Shown here in pieces: positions 60,353 to 64,000 of a DNA stretch of 64,000 nucleotides. Under the pieces are notes generated by a model. The model made no database searches. It had not been told where the DNA came from and was given only the letters and a program-made list of their open reading frames with translations. The DNA comes from Marinobacter sediminum (GTDB taxonomy: Bacteria; Pseudomonadota; Gammaproteobacteria; Pseudomonadales; Oleiphilaceae). A program made the translations under genes and the position numbers. Within the stretch, counting starts at the first letter, position 1, and each line of letters starts with the position of its first letter. The stretch covers positions 372,001 to 436,000 of the forward strand of contig NZ_JAGTWY010000001.1 in the NCBI RefSeq assembly GCF_023657445.1. Direction: 5' to 3'.

Positions 60353-61024
60353 ATGTCTGATAAACGAGTTGTTGTAATTACTGGCGCCAATCGGGGAATT
60401 GGGCTGGAGCTGACCCGACACTTTGCAAGCGAGGGTTGCGAGGTTATCGGCGTTTGTCGCGAAGCCTCGGCCGAGTTGACGGAAGCGGCTGCGAGCGTGA
60501 TCGACGGTGTTGATGTAACCACCGATGCCGGCATCCGGAAGCTGACCGAAGGCCTGAAGGGCCGGGAAATCGACTTGCTGATCAACAACGCGGGCCTGTT
60601 GCAGGATGAACAGCTCGGGAGCATCGATCTCGATTCCATTCGCACGCAGATGGAAATCAACGCCTACGCACCTTTGCGGGTTGCCGAGGCACTGTACGTC
60701 CAGATTCCGTCCGGTGGCAAGATTGCCAACATTACCAGCCGCATGGGGTCGATTGCCGACAACGATTCCGGCGGGCGCTACGGGTACCGGGCTTCCAAGG
60801 CCGCGCTGAATGCGTTCGGCAAATCCCTGGCGATGGACCTGAAGCCCCGTGGCATCGCCGTTGCCCAGCTTCACCCGGGGTATGTGCAGACCCGCATGGT
60901 GAATTTTGGCGGGCTGATCACACCGGAGGAGTCAGCGAAAGGGCTGGCAGCCCGCATTGAGGCCCTGAACCTGGAGAATACGGGGTCGTTCTGGCATAGC
61001 AACGGCGAGCTGTTGCCGTGGTAG
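60353..61024 (+). CDS. Short-chain dehydrogenase/reductase
   Basis: The 223-residue SDR has VVITGANRGIGLELT, NNAGLLQDE, Ser in NITSRMGSI and YRASKAALNA (Tyr-X3-Lys). It is of the short sniffer-like/carbonyl-reductase type. ATG 60353 is behind AAGGAG (60342-60347). It precedes a membrane-protein gene by 45 bp. Substrate unknown. Confidence 0.9.
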   Translation: MSDKRVVVITGANRGIGLELTRHFASEGCEVIGVCREASAELTEAAASVIDGVDVTTDAGIRKLTEGLKGREIDLLINNAGLLQDEQLGSIDLDSIRTQMEINAYAPLRVAEALYVQIPSGGKIANITSRMGSIADNDSGGRYGYRASKAALNAFGKSLAMDLKPRGIAVAQLHPGYVQTRMVNFGGLITPEESAKGLAARIEALNLENTGSFWHSNGELLPW

Positions 61025-61069
61025 AGTGTTGACCGTTCATTTTCACGTTTTGTCCACCGGGAGTGTTTT

Positions 61070-61525
61070 ATGAGTCTGGCGATTGCGCTGCACGTGTTGT
61101 CTGCGGTTATCTGGGTTGGCGGTATGTTCTTCGCCTACATGGCCATGCGTCCCGCCGTGGTGGAAGTTGTAGAAGCATCCCAGCGTGGCGTGCTCTGGTG
61201 TCAGACTCTGTCCCGGTTTTTCCGGTGGGTCTGGCTGGCGGTTGTGTTGTTGCTGGTGACCGGGTACTGGATGACCTTCAGCATGTTTGGCGGTATGGCC
61301 GGGGCTGGCTGGCACATCCACGTGATGCAAACTCTCGGCCTGATCATGATGCTGCTTTTCTTTCATGTGTATTTTGCGCCCTTCCGCCGCCTTAAACAGG
61401 CTGTTGCCGAGAAGAACCCAGAGGAAGGTGGCCGCCGGGTGGGGCAGATCCGCAAGCTGGTGGGTATCAACCTGATCATTGGCATTGTGGTGGTTGTGGT
61501 CGGCGCAGGCGGGCGCTACCTGTAA
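61070..61525 (+). CDS. CopD-like small membrane protein
   Basis: The 151-residue protein has four hydrophobic helices. The first has IALHVLSAVIWVGGMFFAYMA with a conserved His and the WVGG signature, and later IHVMQTLGLIMMLLFFHVYF. This fits the CopD/DUF2269-like family of four-helix proteins that may bind copper or heme. It is within reach of cotranscription with the upstream SDR and the downstream MaoC gene (30 bp). Function unknown. Confidence 0.83.
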   Translation: MSLAIALHVLSAVIWVGGMFFAYMAMRPAVVEVVEASQRGVLWCQTLSRFFRWVWLAVVLLLVTGYWMTFSMFGGMAGAGWHIHVMQTLGLIMMLLFFHVYFAPFRRLKQAVAEKNPEEGGRRVGQIRKLVGINLIIGIVVVVVGAGGRYL

Positions 61526-61555
61526 GCGATTCGGCCCGAACGACGGAAATTCAGC

Positions 61556-62011
61556 ATGTCCCATATCCGAAAAAAGGCCGCAGCTGGTCTCAAGGTCGGT
61601 GATTCGTTCACCATTAGCCGGACATTTTCAGAAGAAGACAGTCTGGCGTTTGGCGAGATCAGCCGTGACCACAACCCGGTGCATTATGACGATCGCTTCG
61701 CCGACGCCAAAGACCTGCAGGGAAAGATCTGCCATGGTCTGCTGGTTGGAGGAATGATCACGGAAGTGGGCGGCCAGATTGGCTGGCTGGCCTCGGGGAT
61801 GAACTTTCGATTCCGACGGCCGGTGTATTTCGGGGATACGATTACCTGTGTGTTTACCCTTTCCGAGTTGGATGACCGCAACCGTGCCAAGGCAGAGGCG
61901 GTGTTGTCCAACCAGCATGGTGAGATTGTGATCGAAGCATGGCTGACCGGTGTACTCCCGCTCCCGGCTGAACAAGAGATACTGGCGAGCCTGCTTGATC
62001 AACGTTCCTGA
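61556..62011 (+). CDS. MaoC-family hydratase
   Basis: The 151-residue product is a single hot-dog domain with the hydratase-2 motif: SRDHNPVHYDDRFA contains the catalytic Asp and His, followed by ICHGLLVGGMI. Such enzymes hydrate trans-2-enoyl-CoA to (R)-3-hydroxyacyl-CoA, feeding polyhydroxyalkanoate or fatty acid metabolism. The specific chain length is not evident. It follows the CopD-like gene by 30 bp. Confidence 0.9.
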   Translation: MSHIRKKAAAGLKVGDSFTISRTFSEEDSLAFGEISRDHNPVHYDDRFADAKDLQGKICHGLLVGGMITEVGGQIGWLASGMNFRFRRPVYFGDTITCVFTLSELDDRNRAKAEAVLSNQHGEIVIEAWLTGVLPLPAEQEILASLLDQRS

Positions 62012-62103
62012 TTTACCCGGTGTTGTAGTTTCTTCAGTTCCGCTTGCGGGTCGGTTTGCACACGCGCTGTGTCAGCGCATTGATTCACTTTTCTGAGGTT
62101 TGT

Positions 62104-62778
62104 ATGGCCCGTTTTGAGTTGCTCGGTACTGCCACTATTCCCGGCAAGGGGTCCCAGCTGCGCCTGCTCCAGCGCAACGACGAGTTTTCCATCAAGATTG
62201 CCGGCAGCACCGGCGAGCTGATGAACAGCCGCTTGCATGGCTCCGAGGATGCACTGGCAACGCTGGCTTGCGAGCGGGTCGCGGACCATCCCGCCCCGCG
62301 GGTTCTCATCGGTGGCCTGGGCATGGGATTCACATTGGCAGCGGCGCTGGGTGCTCTGGGCGAGACGGCCGAGGTGACGGTTGCGGAGCTGGTGCCGGAA
62401 GTGGAGCAGTGGAACCTCGGACCTCTGGGCAGTGCTGCCGGCTATCCGCTGAAGGATGTGAGAGCCCGGGTTCACATCGGGGACGTGGTAGAACTGATCA
62501 AGGCCTCGCCGGCCAGCTACGATGCGATTCTGCTGGATATCGACAATGGCCCGGAGGGGCTGACCCGAAAGGAAAATGACTGGTTATACACCGCACCTGG
62601 CATTGCCGCGGCGCAGGCAGCCCTGACACCTGACGGCATTCTGGCCTACTGGTCGGCGGGACAGGATCCCGCCTTTACTGAACGGCTGAAACGCGCCGGC
62701 TTGTCGGTCGAGCCGGTCACAGTAAGGGCTCACCGCCCCGGTAAAGGCGCGAAGCATGTTATCTGGCTGGCCTGGTAA
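62104..62778 (+). CDS. Spermidine-synthase-like SAM-binding protein
   Basis: The 224-residue product has a Rossmann-type SAM fold with VLIGGLGMGFTLAAAL, VTVAELVPEVEQW and YDAILLDIDNGPEGLTR, the spermidine-synthase-family pattern, but lacks the N-terminal beta domain and the full polyamine-site motifs. It could be a methyltransferase or aminopropyl-transferase relative. ATG 62104 follows GAGG at 62095-62098. Convergent with the RIO kinase gene, 6 bp apart. Confidence 0.85.
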   Translation: MARFELLGTATIPGKGSQLRLLQRNDEFSIKIAGSTGELMNSRLHGSEDALATLACERVADHPAPRVLIGGLGMGFTLAAALGALGETAEVTVAELVPEVEQWNLGPLGSAAGYPLKDVRARVHIGDVVELIKASPASYDAILLDIDNGPEGLTRKENDWLYTAPGIAAAQAALTPDGILAYWSAGQDPAFTERLKRAGLSVEPVTVRAHRPGKGAKHVIWLAW

Positions 62779-62784
62779 ACAGGC

Positions 62785-63639
62785 TTAGTCGTCGTCCTCA
62801 GCCTGCATGCGTTCCTGCCGTTCCAGCTCTTCCTCTTTGGCGGCGTCTATCACGGCCATCAGCTCGTCAACATCCGCGCTGTGGGTATCGTGTTCGAAGC
62901 AGCCTGTCAGCTTGCTGTCCGGGTGCAGGTCGCCGCTTTCGTATAACGCCCAGATTTCCTTGCCGTAGTCGGTAATCAGCAGTTCCGGGGCGTACTTGCC
63001 GAAATAGCGGCGCATGTTGTCAACATCCCGCTCGAGCATGCGTTCCGCACTGTTGTTGCCAGCGGCGTTTACGGCCTGGGGCAGGTCGATGATAACGGGG
63101 CCTTCGCTATCAACCAGCACGTTGAATTCGGACAGGTCTCCGTGAATCAGTCCGGCGCTCAGCATCCGGACCACCTCTGCGACCACCCTGCCGTGATACT
63201 CACGGGCCTGTTCGGGGGTGAGGGTGACATCGCCAAGCCGCGGCGCCGCCTTGCCATCTTCGTCGGCGACCAGTTCCATCAGCAGCACGCCATCCACAAA
63301 CCCCAGGGGTTCCGGCACACGCACGCCGGCCGCCGCCAGGCGATACAGGGCGTCTACCTCGGCATTGAGCCAGGCATCTTCCTGTTCCTTCTGGCCATAC
63401 TTGGTCTTCTTGCTCATGGCCCTGGCTCGGCGGCTGTTGCGCACCTTCCGGCCTTCCTGGTATTCCACGGCCTGCTTGAAGCTGCGCTTCTGCGCTTCCT
63501 TGAAGACTTTTGCACAGCGCACATGATCACCACAGCGAACGACATACACCTGCGCTTCCTTACCGCTCATCAACTGGTAAAGCACTTCGTCCACCATGCC
63601 ATCGTCGACAAGGGGTTGTAATCTCTTCGGTACTTTCAT
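62785..63639 (-). CDS. RIO1-type atypical serine protein kinase
   Basis: The 284-residue protein has an atypical RIO-kinase core: ISGKEAQVYVV-like ATP loop (here LMSGKEAQVYVVRCGD), Lys in RCAKVFKEA, catalytic loop IHGDLSEFNVLVD and metal-binding IIDLPQAV. It ends in an acidic tail. Bacterial RIO1-like kinases are widespread in gammaproteobacteria without an agreed substrate. Stands alone. Confidence 0.9.
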   Translation of the reverse strand: MKVPKRLQPLVDDGMVDEVLYQLMSGKEAQVYVVRCGDHVRCAKVFKEAQKRSFKQAVEYQEGRKVRNSRRARAMSKKTKYGQKEQEDAWLNAEVDALYRLAAAGVRVPEPLGFVDGVLLMELVADEDGKAAPRLGDVTLTPEQAREYHGRVVAEVVRMLSAGLIHGDLSEFNVLVDSEGPVIIDLPQAVNAAGNNSAERMLERDVDNMRRYFGKYAPELLITDYGKEIWALYESGDLHPDSKLTGCFEHDTHSADVDELMAVIDAAKEEELERQERMQAEDDD

Positions 63640-63744
63640 AAAACCTTTTCAGTTAACCGTAAATGTGCTGACGGTGCCGTTGATCTGAAGCAAGGCCAGG
63701 CGTGGGCTTTAAAGGGAGAATGACTATTATGGAGCATAGCTTAC

Positions 63745-64000
63745 ATGAAAACCCTTTTGCTCATCCTGTTGATTACTGTCTTTGGCCTCTTGGCGCTGCT
63801 CTGGTTGTGGCGACAGATGGACCGCCGTTCTGATTTGGCTGCCATGCAACAATTGATGGCCGCTCAGCCCGAACGCCCGGCGTGTTTTGATCTGGCCATG
63901 GTTGCCGGGCTTCCAGAGCCGGCGCGCCGCTATTTCGCCTACACCATTGAACCGGGAACACCGCTATATACGGTGGCCGACATCGTCATGGATGGCCGGT
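63745..64000 (+). CDS. DUF6544-type protein, N-terminal part only
   Basis: ATG 63745 opens a frame that runs off the window end. The first 85 residues are a hydrophobic helix (about 2-22) followed by LAMVAGLPEPARRYFAYTIEPGTP, the recognisable start of DUF6544 proteins. GGAG near 63731 lies before it. Its C-terminus lies beyond the window. Confidence 0.75.
   Translation, partial: MKTLLLILLITVFGLLALLWLWRQMDRRSDLAAMQQLMAAQPERPACFDLAMVAGLPEPARRYFAYTIEPGTPLYTVADIVMDGR

Noticed and set aside
1..64000. CRISPR arrays, insertion sequences, prophage, rRNA and tRNA genes
   Set aside because: Reading through all intergenic regions gave no regular spaced repeats, transposase or phage genes, or RNA gene signatures.

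Overview
The window reads as a contiguous piece of chromosome from a Marinobacter-like gammaproteobacterium (Marinobacteraceae). The strongest evidence is a 512-residue wax-ester-type fatty acyl reductase at 14255-15793, a family best known from Marinobacter. It lies among genes with gammaproteobacterial character: tsaB, rsmJ, plsB, nudC, murI, an acs plus LuxR-type regulator pair, mtfA and a RIO1-type kinase. G+C is in the upper fifties by eye. I see no rRNA, tRNA, CRISPR array, insertion sequence or prophage.

Layout. 1-8050: housekeeping genes (tsaB, rsmJ, plsB, nudC, murI), then a leftward pair of a methyltransferase and a DUF2156 protein. 8293-12483: a two-gene signalling operon, an HDOD histidine kinase and a receiver-PAS-GGDEF-EAL regulator. 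12710-18772: a ParA/FlhG-like ATPase, the fatty acyl reductase, acetyl-CoA synthetase and its probable response regulator. 18868-24733: assorted dehydrogenases, an aminotransferase, a lipoprotein and a stand-alone EAL protein. 24743-30570: a LysR regulator divergent from a five-gene operon (acyl-CoA dehydrogenase, SDR, APH-type kinase, histidine phosphatase, SDR). This resembles the phosphorylation-dependent route for 4-hydroxyacyl-CoA known from ACAD10/11 and the Lva pathway. 30573-46121: mostly single genes, including lipoproteins, DacB, a tandem thioredoxin-fold GST, aldo/keto reductases, a sugar dehydrogenase, YaiI, YjdM, a Cache-GGDEF-EAL protein and a PCuAC copper chaperone. 46170-46746: a small foreign island, an integron attC-like site followed by an AT-rich acetyltransferase gene. 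46862-55355: a LysR regulator divergent from a catabolic and transport operon (class III aminotransferase, two CoA-transferase subunits, polar amino acid ABC transporter, histone-deacetylase-like amidohydrolase, RidA). 55486-64000: short housekeeping and accessory genes, ending inside a DUF6544 gene.

Two findings stand out. First, three dispersed intergenic elements of about 110 bp (27010-27123, 36016-36124, 41006-41113) share a roughly 55-nt core but have 27-28 bp outer arms of different sequence. Each pair of arms is almost perfectly self-complementary, and each core can form two further small hairpins, so the family looks like a cloverleaf maintained by covariation. Second, the attC-like site at 46170-46250 shows R''/L''/L'/R' pairing with an extrahelical base in the expected place, next to a gene of alien composition, but no integrase is present. 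Four c-di-GMP enzymes in 64 kb point to strong investment in surface-attached life. The fatty acyl reductase next to acs fits a lipid-storing marine hydrocarbon or lipid degrader.
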